Shown here in pieces: positions 47,586 to 55,800 of a DNA stretch of 64,000 nucleotides; position 1 is the stretch's first letter; every line of letters begins with the position of its first letter. The stretch is taken from NCBI GenBank assembly GCA_003131585.1, contig PKVW01000021.1:117354-181353 (forward strand), given 5' to 3'. Both the position numbers and the translations under genes were made by a program. The DNA is from Acidobacteriaceae bacterium. Its GTDB lineage: Bacteria; Acidobacteriota; Terriglobia; Terriglobales; Acidobacteriaceae. Below the pieces are notes generated by a model that was given only the letters and a program-made list of their open reading frames with translations, ran no database searches and had not been told where the DNA came from.

Positions 47586-48479
47586 ATGAAGCAAGGCATA
47601 ATGGCGCTAATGGTTCTGACTCTAACTTGCGGCGCATGCAACCGCTCGAAACAGACGTCAGTGGTGGCAGCCGCCCCGGTGCCGGCGGCGCCGGCAGCTT
47701 CGGCTGTGGGCAGCGGAACTGCCGACAGCTTTGTTGCCTCCGGCCCCGTAGTGGTGGAGAATCAGGTCGATGTCGCCGCCTTACGAGAGGGCGTTGTAGT
47801 TTCGATCCTTGCCCAGCCCGGTATCCCGGTTCATCAGGGGCAAGTCCTGGCAAAACTGGATGACCGCCAGATTTCCGCCGACCTGGACGCTGCCGCCGCC
47901 CGTGTACGGGCCCTCGAAGCGAACCTCCAGAACTGGCAAGCCGAGACCAGAGTGCTGCAAGCGGACCGCAGCCGTGCCGAAAAACTGTACCAAGCGCAGG
48001 TGATCGCCAAGGAACAGCTCGAACACGTGCAGTATAAGGAAGAGGCTGACGAGTTCGAGATACGGCGCGAAACCGAAAGCCTGAACAATGCCAAGGATGT
48101 CCAGAGGTCCCTGGAACTGGAAAGAGAAAAGACCAGCATCACCGCGCCTTTCGATGGGATCGTGGCGCGTCGTTACGTGCGCGTCGGTCAAAGGGTCTCG
48201 GTGGGCGATCGCCTCTTCTGGGTAACCGCTTTGACTCCGCTGCTGGTGAAGTTCACGCTCCCGGAACACTTTTTCGGCAAGGTCCACGAGGGCGAGCAGG
48301 TAACAGTGAGCTCGGCCGACATCTCTCGGGAAGCCAAGTACACCGCCAGAATAGTTCAGGTCAGCCCGGTCGTTGATCCATCCAGCGGCAGCATGGAAAT
48401 CCTGGCCCAGGTTATGGGCTCTGCTCCAGAACTTCGGCCTGGAATGCTGGTAAATATCAGCCTCCACGAGCACCCATGA
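47586..48479 (+). CDS. HlyD/RND-type periplasmic adaptor, probable lipoprotein
   Basis: 297 residues with an N-terminal signal segment (MKQGIMALMVLTLTCGAC). A lipobox-like C18 follows but is imperfect (C-G-A-C). The adaptor body has the lipoyl halves EGVVVSILAQPGIPVHQGQVL and SITAPFDGIVARRYVRVG, a coiled-coil hairpin between them (LQNWQAETRVLQADRSRAEK) and a barrel with SPVVDPSSGSMEILAQV. It resembles membrane-fusion proteins of efflux pumps. It sits between the GAF-HlyD and M50-HlyD genes and overlaps the latter by 4 bp (ATGA). No inner-membrane pump is encoded nearby. GAGGAAG precedes the start. Confidence 0.88.
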   Translation: MKQGIMALMVLTLTCGACNRSKQTSVVAAAPVPAAPAASAVGSGTADSFVASGPVVVENQVDVAALREGVVVSILAQPGIPVHQGQVLAKLDDRQISADLDAAAARVRALEANLQNWQAETRVLQADRSRAEKLYQAQVIAKEQLEHVQYKEEADEFEIRRETESLNNAKDVQRSLELEREKTSITAPFDGIVARRYVRVGQRVSVGDRLFWVTALTPLLVKFTLPEHFFGKVHEGEQVTVSSADISREAKYTARIVQVSPVVDPSSGSMEILAQVMGSAPELRPGMLVNISLHEHP

Positions 48480-50626
48480 ACATTCTCGAAGCTCTCGACG
48501 CAGCGCTTCCGGAAATGCCGGCGAAGAGTGCCCGGCGAAGCTATCCCAAACTGGATCCCCAGGTAATTTCCAAGGAGCACATCGAGCACGGAGTGCCGAC
48601 GGTCCTCGCCAAAATGCCGGGCAGCGACAGCTTTGTTCGGCTGACGCCGGAGCAATGGATGTTACTTGAATTGTTCGATGGCGAGCGGTCATACAAGGAC
48701 GTTGCGGGCCTGACCGAAGAAATGACTGGTGTCGCATTTACGGAAGAGGATGTAAAAGAATTCGCGGCCTTCCTCCAAGACCAGACGGACCTCTTCTATC
48801 GCACGCCGCTGGAAAAGAACATCACTCTAAAGCAGAAACTGGGTGCTCATCGCCACAAACGCAAACGCTTCGCGTTTTCCGATATCACGGACATTACACT
48901 CCACCGCTGGCCGCACGCTGACGATTATCTGACCAAAATCCAGCCGTATGTTCAGTTCGTTTATACGACCTACTTCACCCTGCTCACACTCCTGTGTTTT
49001 GGTGTCATGGTCTGGATGTGGGCCGGCAAGCTGGGCGAGATTTGGTACGACAGCTTTCGCTTCTACAACTTCACGGAGAAGGGTCTCTGGGACCTGATTG
49101 AATTCTGGTTCCTATTCGGAGCAATGGCGTTTTTCCACGAGTCCGCCCACGGTATGACGTGCAAACAGTTCGGCGGGAAGGTGGAAAAGATGGAATTTCT
49201 GTTGATGTATTTCGCACCCACATTCGTCTGTGATGTAACCCAGATCTGGGTGATGGGCGACCGCAAGGCCCGTTTGTACACCATCATTGCCGGCATCTGG
49301 GCCGACCTGATCATCTGTTTTCTTGCTACGACTATCTGGTGGACCACGGCCCCCGGGATGTGGATCCATGATTTTGCCTACAAAGTCATCATGGTTTCTG
49401 GGATCGGAGTCACCCTGCTAAACCTGAATCCCCTCATAAAACTGGACGGTTACTACATGTTTTCCGAGCTCATCGGGGAACCGGATCTGAAGGAACGCTC
49501 CACGCTGTACGTTTCGGAGTGGGTGAAAAAGAACCTTCTTTCCTTGCCTGTCGAAGTCGAATATGTCCCCAGACGACGCCGCTTTCTTTACATCATGTAC
49601 GCCCTGTCCTCGGGTATCTACAGCTACTTACTGATCGTGCTGGTCGTCCTCTTCCTCTATCACGTGCTACGGTCCTACACTCCGGAGTTTGCCTGGATGC
49701 CGGGGCTGCTGGTCGCTTATCTTATGTTCAAATCGCGCATCTGGAAGCTGGTGAGATTCATGAACGATGTTTACCTGGATAAGAAAGATCGTTTGAAAGA
49801 GTGGTTCACGACTACGCGAATTGCCGTCGTCTCCGCCGTTGCGCTGCTGCTGTTCCTCACGCCGCTGTGGCCGGACTTCGTCCAGGGCCGCTTCGTGCTG
49901 GAGCCCGCACGGTGGGCTGTGATCCGCGCCGAGGTTCCCGGAGTTGTGGCGCAAGTGTTGGCCGCGGAGAACCAGCCGGTCACACCCGGTACGGCGCTCG
50001 TACGATTACAAAACCTGCAACTCGAGTCAGCGGCAGCTCAGGCAGAGGCCGTCTTTCGTGAGGCATCTGCCCGCGCCACAAACGCCAGCCTGCATTACTC
50101 CGATTTCGGACGTGCGGAGCGCGAGCGCGAGGAAACGGCGGAGCGGAGCGGCGTCCTCGCCGATCAGCTCGCGCATTTGCAACTGACAAGTCCGATCGCG
50201 GGCATCGTGGTTACACCACGGTTGCAGGACCTGCTGGGAGACTATGTGGGGGCGGGAACGCAAATCGCCGAGATTGCGGACCTCAGCACTATGATTGCGC
50301 GAATCTACATCCCGGAATTCGGAATACGCGACGTGCGAATCGGCACCAGAGCCCGGCTGCAGATGCCATCTCGGCTCGTGCCCCTTTCGGGTACGCTGGC
50401 TTCGATCGCGCCGCTCTCCTCAGAAATCGACCCCGGCCTCTCGGAGAACGCACAACTGAGCGGCATTGTGCCGCCACCCTTCTATGTTGGGTCAGTGAAC
50501 CTTGCAAACGACGGAACCCTTCGTGAAGGCATGACTGGTAGGGCCAAACTGTTCGTTCGCCGTCGCAGCCCGGCAGAAATGATGTGGAGATTCGCTCGCG
50601 ACCTGGTCCAGCGCCGCTTCTGGTAA
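48476..50626 (+). CDS. PqqD-like / M50 metalloprotease / HlyD fusion protein
   Basis: 716 residues. Residues ~22-107 resemble a PqqD-like winged-helix domain (FVRLTPEQWMLLELFDGERS and TEEDVKEFAAFL), the fold used as RiPP recognition element. Residues ~155-465 form a site-2-protease-type M50 domain with about six membrane helices, HESAH (221-225) and NPLIKLDGYY (N318-Y327; D324 the third metal ligand). Residues ~480-700 form a HlyD-like adaptor with EVPGVVAQVLAAENQPVTPG and TSPIAGIVVTPRLQ. Such 'peptide zinc metalloprotease' proteins occur near peptide-natural-product genes. Its 3' end faces the small repeat-peptide gene across a bidirectional terminator. Confidence 0.9.
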   Translation: MNILEALDAALPEMPAKSARRSYPKLDPQVISKEHIEHGVPTVLAKMPGSDSFVRLTPEQWMLLELFDGERSYKDVAGLTEEMTGVAFTEEDVKEFAAFLQDQTDLFYRTPLEKNITLKQKLGAHRHKRKRFAFSDITDITLHRWPHADDYLTKIQPYVQFVYTTYFTLLTLLCFGVMVWMWAGKLGEIWYDSFRFYNFTEKGLWDLIEFWFLFGAMAFFHESAHGMTCKQFGGKVEKMEFLLMYFAPTFVCDVTQIWVMGDRKARLYTIIAGIWADLIICFLATTIWWTTAPGMWIHDFAYKVIMVSGIGVTLLNLNPLIKLDGYYMFSELIGEPDLKERSTLYVSEWVKKNLLSLPVEVEYVPRRRRFLYIMYALSSGIYSYLLIVLVVLFLYHVLRSYTPEFAWMPGLLVAYLMFKSRIWKLVRFMNDVYLDKKDRLKEWFTTTRIAVVSAVALLLFLTPLWPDFVQGRFVLEPARWAVIRAEVPGVVAQVLAAENQPVTPGTALVRLQNLQLESAAAQAEAVFREASARATNASLHYSDFGRAEREREETAERSGVLADQLAHLQLTSPIAGIVVTPRLQDLLGDYVGAGTQIAEIADLSTMIARIYIPEFGIRDVRIGTRARLQMPSRLVPLSGTLASIAPLSSEIDPGLSENAQLSGIVPPPFYVGSVNLANDGTLREGMTGRAKLFVRRRSPAEMMWRFARDLVQRRFW

Positions 50627-50658
50627 AGAATCCGCAGCCCGCGGGACCAAATACAAAA

Positions 50659-50690
50659 GGGCCTGACTCGCAGGCCCTATTGTTATTGGA
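50659..50690. terminator. Bidirectional hairpin terminator between the M50 fusion and the small peptide gene
   Basis: GGGCCTG-ACTCG-CAGGCCC is a perfect 7-bp stem with a 5-base loop. On the - strand it is followed by TTTTGTATTT, a good U-tract for ending the small peptide transcript; on the + strand TATTGTTATT follows, weaker. It serves both converging genes. Confidence 0.75.
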
Positions 50691-50727
50691 CTTCCCGAAA
50701 AAGGAGCGCCCATCTAGGCTGATCGCC

Positions 50728-50910
50728 TTAGGCTGGGCGTACGGCCGGGCGCACTGCCGGTCGTACCGCTGGAAGCACGGCGGGCCTGACGGCTGGACGT
50801 ATGGCCGGGCGTACGGCCGGGGTAATACTCGGGGACTGGGTCGGAGTGGCAAGGATAGCCTTCTTTACCGCGGTCCGCTGACTGATGAGAGACTTCTTTT
50901 GCATTGACAT
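50728..50910 (-). CDS. Small PAVR-repeat peptide, putative exported peptide precursor
   Basis: 60 residues from the ATG at 50910, preceded by AAAGGAG at 6-base spacing, a strong ribosome-binding site; a second ATG is two codons later. The N-terminal half (MSMQKKSLISQRTAVKK then AILATPTQSPSIT) is basic and Ser/Thr/Gln-containing. The C-terminal half is seven tetrapeptides (PAVR, PAIR, PAVR, PAVL, PAVR, PAVR, PAVR) and PA. Synonymous codons differ between units (Arg CGC/CGT/AGG/CGA; Pro CCG/CCA/CCC), so the peptide rather than the DNA repeat is conserved. It has no signal peptide or Cys. It has a sigma-54-type promoter, and lies next to the M50-HlyD export genes. The precursor role is inferred. 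Confidence 0.75.
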   Translation of the reverse strand: MSMQKKSLISQRTAVKKAILATPTQSPSITPAVRPAIRPAVRPAVLPAVRPAVRPAVRPA

Positions 50911-50958
50911 CGTGATCTCCTTTATCGGTTTGCCTTCAGCGCTTACAGCTTTCTGTAG

Positions 50959-50975
50959 AGCAACGCACGTGCCAA
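50959..50975 (-). promoter_or_regulatory. Sigma-54 promoter of the PAVR-repeat peptide gene
   Basis: On the - strand the sequence reads TTGGCACGTGCGTTGCT, matching the -24/-12 consensus YTGGCACGRNNNTTGCW at every fixed base except R. GG (-24) and GC (-12) are correctly spaced. The expected start site is near 50948, giving a ~38-base leader to the AAAGGAG and ATG at 50910. Confidence 0.85.
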
Positions 50976-51080
50976 ACCGGATCCCGGCCTGGGCAGCGGA
51001 GGATAACTCAGTGTTTTGATATATTTGCGATTTTGCCAAGAATTACCGCGAGTCCAAATCCACAATGGAAGACGGCGATT

Positions 51081-51117
51081 GATTAAAACTTAAACTAGCT
51101 GAGATTAATATTTAATC
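51081..51117 (-). promoter_or_regulatory. Paired palindromes, candidate enhancer (UAS) for the sigma-54 activator
   Basis: GATTAAAACTTAAAC (51081-51095) and GATTAATATTTAATC (51103-51117) share the form GATTAA-N3-TTAAWC; the second is palindromic with 6-bp arms. Their centres are 22 bp apart, two helical turns. They lie about 135-170 bp upstream of the predicted start, the normal range for sigma-54 enhancer sites, directly after the stop of the activator gene. Confidence 0.65.
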
Positions 51118-51118
51118 C

Positions 51119-52552
51119 TTACTTGCCAGAGACGTTAATTTTGGGTCCTTTCGCGATCTGGTATTTGCGGCACAGGTAGTGCATCTTCTGCTTGTCGATG
51201 TGCAGCAGCCGCGCGGCACCCATCTTGCTGCCTCCGGTCCGCCGCAAAGCGGCTTCCAGATACGCCACCTCGATCCTGGAGATCTCCTCATCGAACTTGA
51301 CTCCTTCCTCCGGTATGAGCAGCGACTCCTGCGAGGTCGCGCTGTTGTAGAGCATGCGTTGGGGCAGGTGCTGCACCTTGATGGTAGGCCCGTCCACCAT
51401 CAGGACCAGCCGTTGGATCAGGTTTTCGAGCTCTCGTACGTTCCCCGGCCAAGGGTCCTCCTCCAGGACTTGCACGACCTCGGGATCGAGGCGTTTGAGG
51501 GGGGCGCCATTCTGAGCACAGTAGATGCGCAGGAAATGGTCCATTAGCAGAGGAATGTCGCCTGCCCGTTCCCGCAGCGGCGGCAGCGCGATCGGCACCA
51601 CATTGATGCGGTAATAGAGGTCTTCGCGAAAACGGCCGGTGTGGACCATGTCTTCCAAGTCTTCGTTGGAGGCGGTGATGAGCCGGAAGTCGATTTTCTT
51701 GGCGGTATGCCCGCCGATCCGCATAACCGCCCGGTCCTCCAGAACTCGCAACAGTTTGGACTGCAGGGCCAAGCCCAGAGTGGCAATTTCATCCAGGAAA
51801 AGTGTGCCGGTGTGCGCCAGTTCGATGTGGCCGGCCCGGGCCGTCTTAGCGTCTGTGAATGCACCCTTTTCGTGCCCGAATAGCTCGCTCTCAATCAGGT
51901 TCTCGGGCAAGGCAGCACAGTTGATACTGACAAACGGCTTTTCGGCACGGGCGCCCAGCGACACGATCGCCCGCGCGACCAGCTCCTTCCCGGTCCCGCT
52001 CTCTCCGCGGATCACCACCGTACTGCTGCTGTCGGCGACCCGGGTAATCGCTTCATATACCCGGCGCATGGGTTCGCTGGCCCCAATCAGTTCCGCGAAG
52101 GATTGCTGCTCCGCCTTGGCGCTCAACCGGTTGCGGTACTCAACCTCCGCCCACCTCTTTTCCAACGCCCGGCCCAGGACGATGCGGACTTCCTCGAAAT
52201 TGATGGGAGCCACAAAATACTCGTCGACGGTGGCGTCCATAGCCTTGTAGCGAAGGCCCCTCCGGTTGGAGCGGGTCAAAGCCACAAGCAGCAAATCGGG
52301 CACCAAGGACCGCAACTCACTCAGGGCGGAAACCCCCTCGTCGGGGCGTTGACCGATGACATCGATGTCGAGAAGCACGGCGTCTGGCGGATGCTTCTTG
52401 ACCAGTGTGATCAGTTCATCCCAGGCGGGCAGCACGCGAAGATCATAGTCGGCGGCAAGATAGACCTCAGCCTCGGGCCGCACCAACTCGTCGGTGGTCA
52501 CGATGACAATGCTGAAACGGGAAGACAGAAACTGGGTGGTTGTGCCTGGCAT
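51119..52552 (-). CDS. Sigma-54-dependent transcriptional activator (NtrC family)
   Basis: 477 residues. The N-terminal receiver has the acceptor Asp in AVLLDIDVIG (D62), but the conserved Lys is replaced (EYFVAPIN) and the acidic pair is weak. The AAA+ domain has Walker A GESGTGKE (183-190), ELFGHEKGAFTDAKT (the sigma-54 contact loop reads GAFTDA instead of GAFTGA, 230-235) and Walker B LFLDE. The C-terminal Fis-type helix-turn-helix is GSKMGAARLLHIDKQKMHYL. It should open the promoter of the small peptide gene, which follows it on the same strand with palindromes between. GGAGG 6-7 bases before the ATG supports the start. Confidence 0.9.
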   Translation of the reverse strand: MPGTTTQFLSSRFSIVIVTTDELVRPEAEVYLAADYDLRVLPAWDELITLVKKHPPDAVLLDIDVIGQRPDEGVSALSELRSLVPDLLLVALTRSNRRGLRYKAMDATVDEYFVAPINFEEVRIVLGRALEKRWAEVEYRNRLSAKAEQQSFAELIGASEPMRRVYEAITRVADSSSTVVIRGESGTGKELVARAIVSLGARAEKPFVSINCAALPENLIESELFGHEKGAFTDAKTARAGHIELAHTGTLFLDEIATLGLALQSKLLRVLEDRAVMRIGGHTAKKIDFRLITASNEDLEDMVHTGRFREDLYYRINVVPIALPPLRERAGDIPLLMDHFLRIYCAQNGAPLKRLDPEVVQVLEEDPWPGNVRELENLIQRLVLMVDGPTIKVQHLPQRMLYNSATSQESLLIPEEGVKFDEEISRIEVAYLEAALRRTGGSKMGAARLLHIDKQKMHYLCRKYQIAKGPKINVSGK

Positions 52553-52738
52553 GCATGCCTCCTCCCGGAGCCGCAGGAATTATGCCAGTTTTCTCGACTC
52601 TTGGGGATGAATTTTTAATCACCTCCTGGTCTTGCGCCCCGAGGATGGGTAGAGCAGAGTGCCCCTTGCAAAACTTGCGCCTTTCTCGTAGCTTTAGCGG
52701 CGCCGACCAAGACAGTCCTTGGTAGGAAGTCGGCACGA

Positions 52739-53095
52739 TTGTCGCAGGGAGGCCGGTTGGACATTAGCGTCCGCAAGCGATCGCAAGTACAGTTGATCCA
52801 GCTCCGGGGACAACTCCGCTTGGGCCAAGCGGTTGACGAGTTACGCCGAACAATCGATGAGGCGCTGGGGGAGAAAGATACACGTTTCGTGATCAACCTT
52901 GCTGAAGTGTCCATGATCGATTCCAGCGGCATCGGGCTGCTGGTGCGTTGCTTGGCCTCCACCAAGCAGCGCGGCGGAAGCCTCAAACTGGTTAAGCCCT
53001 CCAGTTTCGCGGTAAAGACCTTGCGGCTGGTGGGCGTTCTCAACCTGTTCGAGGTTTTCGATGACGACGACGCGGCGGTGGAGTCTTTCGCTTGA
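52739..53095 (+). CDS. STAS-domain anti-anti-sigma factor (SpoIIAA/RsbV-like)
   Basis: 118 residues from a TTG at 52739 (a second TTG at 52757, with GGGAGG 4 bases upstream, is possible). The STAS fold ends its phosphorylation loop in AEVSMIDSSGIGLLVRCL, with S62 or S63 as the phospho-site. Such proteins bind an anti-sigma kinase and release a sigma factor, or act in other partner switches. The next gene encodes the matching kinase-type ATPase, 44 bp downstream. No sigma factor gene is adjacent. Confidence 0.88.
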   Translation: MSQGGRLDISVRKRSQVQLIQLRGQLRLGQAVDELRRTIDEALGEKDTRFVINLAEVSMIDSSGIGLLVRCLASTKQRGGSLKLVKPSSFAVKTLRLVGVLNLFEVFDDDDAAVESFA

Positions 53096-53139
53096 ATTGC
53101 CGATTTTGATCGTTGTAGTCGAGAACAAAATGAGCCTCT

Positions 53140-53580
53140 ATGCCGGATGAGTTTGGCGGTGGCCCAGAAAACAGCGCATTATCGGAATTGCTCGACCTCA
53201 GCATGCCCGCCGATACCGAGGCGATGGCTGCTGTTGTGGACGCCATATCGGAAGCCTTGGCGCGGCGGGAGGTCCCCGAGCAGAAACGCCTTGAGGTTGC
53301 GTTGGCAGTTCAGGAGGCCTTGGCCAATGCAGTGGTACACGGATGTGATAACGACCCGTCAAAACAGGTCCGGTGCCGGGTAAGGTCTGATGCCCACGGC
53401 CGAATCCTAATTATCGTGACCGATCCCGGACCAGGTTTCAGTCCGGATCTTCTGTCCGACCCAAAGCGGCGTGAAAACCTGTATGCCGACCACGGACGCG
53501 GCGTTTACCTAATCCGCCAACTAATGGACGAAGTTCATTTCGAGCATAGTGGAAACGAAGTCAGGATGTGGAAGTACTGA
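53140..53580 (+). CDS. Anti-sigma-type Ser/Thr kinase (HATPase_c_2, RsbW/SpoIIAB-like)
   Basis: 146 residues with a GHKL ATPase fold: N-box [11 protein letters not shown] (E59, N63), G1 box DPGPGF (D95), and G2 [16 protein letters not shown]. RsbW-like proteins phosphorylate their STAS partner (the preceding gene) and hold or release a target. The target here is unknown; possibilities are an unlinked sigma factor or the neighbouring signalling proteins. It shares the + strand with the STAS gene and probably its transcript. The 3' end overlaps a - strand kinase fragment by about 20 bp. Confidence 0.88.
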   Translation: MPDEFGGGPENSALSELLDLSMPADTEAMAAVVDAISEALARREVPEQKRLEVALAVQEALANAVVHGCDNDPSKQVRCRVRSDAHGRILIIVTDPGPGFSPDLLSDPKRRENLYADHGRGVYLIRQLMDEVHFEHSGNEVRMWKY

Positions 53581-53716
53581 TTAGGGGTCCGTCAGGGAGG
53601 AACTTCAAGGCGACAAAGCGGTGCAGCTTTACGTCTTCAGCTTTGTAGACAACACCCATCCCGCCGCCGCCGAGCTTCTCCATAATGCGATAGTGCGAGA
53701 TGGTTTGGTCGATCAT
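53561..53716 (-). pseudogene. N-terminal fragment of a Ser/Thr kinase
   Basis: The - strand encodes [20 protein letters not shown], continuing [21 protein letters not shown], and then diverges to PLISTSTS and a stop (51 residues). This is the first ~42 residues of a PD40 kinase like the one at 56584, including the ATP loop and catalytic Lys, without the rest. It looks like the remnant of a duplicated kinase gene; the tail overlaps the anti-sigma gene on the other strand. Confidence 0.8.
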
Positions 53717-53856
53717 TTGCAGGAATGCTATGGCGTGCGGTCAGGCATGTCAATGCACGGGCTTCACTGCAGCTTTGCATATTCGGCTTTGGCTTCCCTA
53801 AGGATGGGATGTCGGGGTCGGCGTCTTTCCAGAGCGTCAGAAATCCTTGATACAGC

Positions 53857-55800
53857 CTACGGTTTGGACTCTTCCATGAGTACAACGTCGGAGTCAGTGT
53901 GGCCGCGGATCATGCCTACCTTGCTGCCGTCGAAAGACCAGTGAAAGTCGGTGATCTGTTCCGACTTGAAGTTGGTGATCTGCTTTCCCGGCGAGCCGTC
54001 GAGTGGCTGGAGCCAGAGGTTGTCAGCGTCCCGGTCGAGGAAGGGATAAACAACAGCTTTGCCATCGTGGGTGAAGCGGACACTCGCCTGGGCGGAGGGT
54101 CGTTGTTCGTCTAGGGATTTTGCATTCTGTGGAGAGTTGACTGGGAGCAATGCCACCTTCGCCTCGGTGCTGCCGTAGGATGCAATGGTTTGAAAAGCTG
54201 CCAGCTTACCGTCAGGAGAAATGTCGAATACGCTGAATACCGGGAGCTCGGAAACTCTTTCCGTCTTTCCTGCCTCCAAGGGCACCTTCACTAGTTTTCC
54301 GCCGTTGGATTCATCCCAGTAAAACACCCATTGCCCGTCGGGGGAGCACACAGCACTCTCATCATTTTTGCCATCGCTCAGCTGTTTCAGATTGCCCCCG
54401 CCCGAATCCATTCGCCAGATAGTGATGGTTTGCGTACCGCCATGTCCTCCAAGAGTGAACACGATGAAACGGCCATTCGGGCAGGAAGAAGGCTGCCCTG
54501 CCGCGCCTTCCTGGGCCGAAGTGAGCGGCGTCTGGCTGCGGGATTCAAGATTGAAAAGCTGCAAAGTGAAATTCTGCATGAAGATTATCTGCCCGTCTGG
54601 CGTCCAGGAAAAGTCAGAGACGGAAAGACCGTGAGTGAGCTGCTCAGCCTGACCGCTGCCCAAGGCCGATGCGGGAACGACGAAGAGGTTATATTGGCCT
54701 TGTGCGACGATGGCGGCCAACGTGTGTCCATCTGCGGCAAGACTGAGATCGGAATAGTCGCTTACGTCGTGAGTTACGTCTCTGGCAACGCCGTCCGGAT
54801 ACGAGATCGCTACTATTCTATTGCGGGTGTAGTTGGTTGCTTTGTCGAGAGACAGGACAAGCAAACCCTTGCCATCGGGCAGCCACGCGAGTTTATCTAG
54901 AAATCCCGATTTGGACTTAGCGAAAAGCTTTTGTTTGCCGATGAGCGGGTCGACGGCCACCAGGCCGCTAAGGGCGTCTCCGGGTTGGTGGATTGCGCAC
55001 ACGATCGTCTTGCCGTCGGGCGACCAGGCCGGGGCGCCGAAGAATTGACCCACATCCCCGATGACCAAGGTCTTCCCCTCGCCGGTTGAAAGGGAATAAA
55101 CCACCAGGCGGAACTTGCCGAATTCGGGTTCTTGATACACGACATATGCCAGACTCTGGCCGTCGGGAGAAAACGTGATGTTCGTGTCCACATTGGCGAC
55201 CAGTTTCTGCGGCGTGCCACCCAGGACTGGCGCCCGATAAAGGCTGTGGAATCCCTGGCCAACCTCCCCGCGGACAAAATAAAGATAGTTTCCATCGGGA
55301 GAGAACTGCAAACCGATGTACTGTACCGGCGCGGGAGGCATGACCTGGGTGTTGCTGTTGGTAGCGACATTGCGCAACCAAAGACCCTGCTGGCCATTCT
55401 CCTCCAACACGTTCAGGATGTATTTGCCATCGGGAGACATGGCTACCAGCTTTGCCTTGCCGGTCTCCGTGACCTTGTTGACGGAATAATTTTGAAACGG
55501 AACCGGCCGGCTGCGGGACAGGAGAGCGTAAATGCCATACGCGGCAGCCGCCACCAGCAAAATGACGATCCCGCTGGTGATGCCAAAACCCAGCTTGTGT
55601 TGGCGTGCCGCGGCCACCACCGCCGAACTGCTGGAGCTGCGCGCGGGCTGGACAACTGCCGGCGCGGAGGCAGCCGGTTCCGCGCTGCCCGCCGAAACAT
55701 GGCGGCTGGAGTCGGTGTCCCGCTTTAGCCGTTGCAGGTCGGCTCGCATCTCCGCCGCACCCTGATAGCGCAGATTGCGATCCTTCTCGAGAGCTTTGTT
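53857..55800 (-). pseudogene. 3' part of a frameshifted PD40 kinase gene (membrane helix and beta-propeller)
   Basis: About 648 residues in a frame that continues the kinase gene after a single-base shift at 55801. The segment starts [20 protein letters not shown], has a membrane helix near [20 protein letters not shown], and then PD40/TolB-like blades (for example [23 protein letters not shown]). It is the counterpart of the C-terminal half of the intact kinase at 42073-44733. It could be translated only from the internal ATG at 55749 ([12 protein letters not shown]). A single-base assembly error cannot be excluded. Confidence 0.8.

Noticed and set aside
50911-51039. Upstream in-frame extension of the PAVR peptide to 103 residues
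   Set aside because: The extension runs through the sigma-54 promoter and leader and past the AAAGGAG site; the start at 50910 explains all signals.
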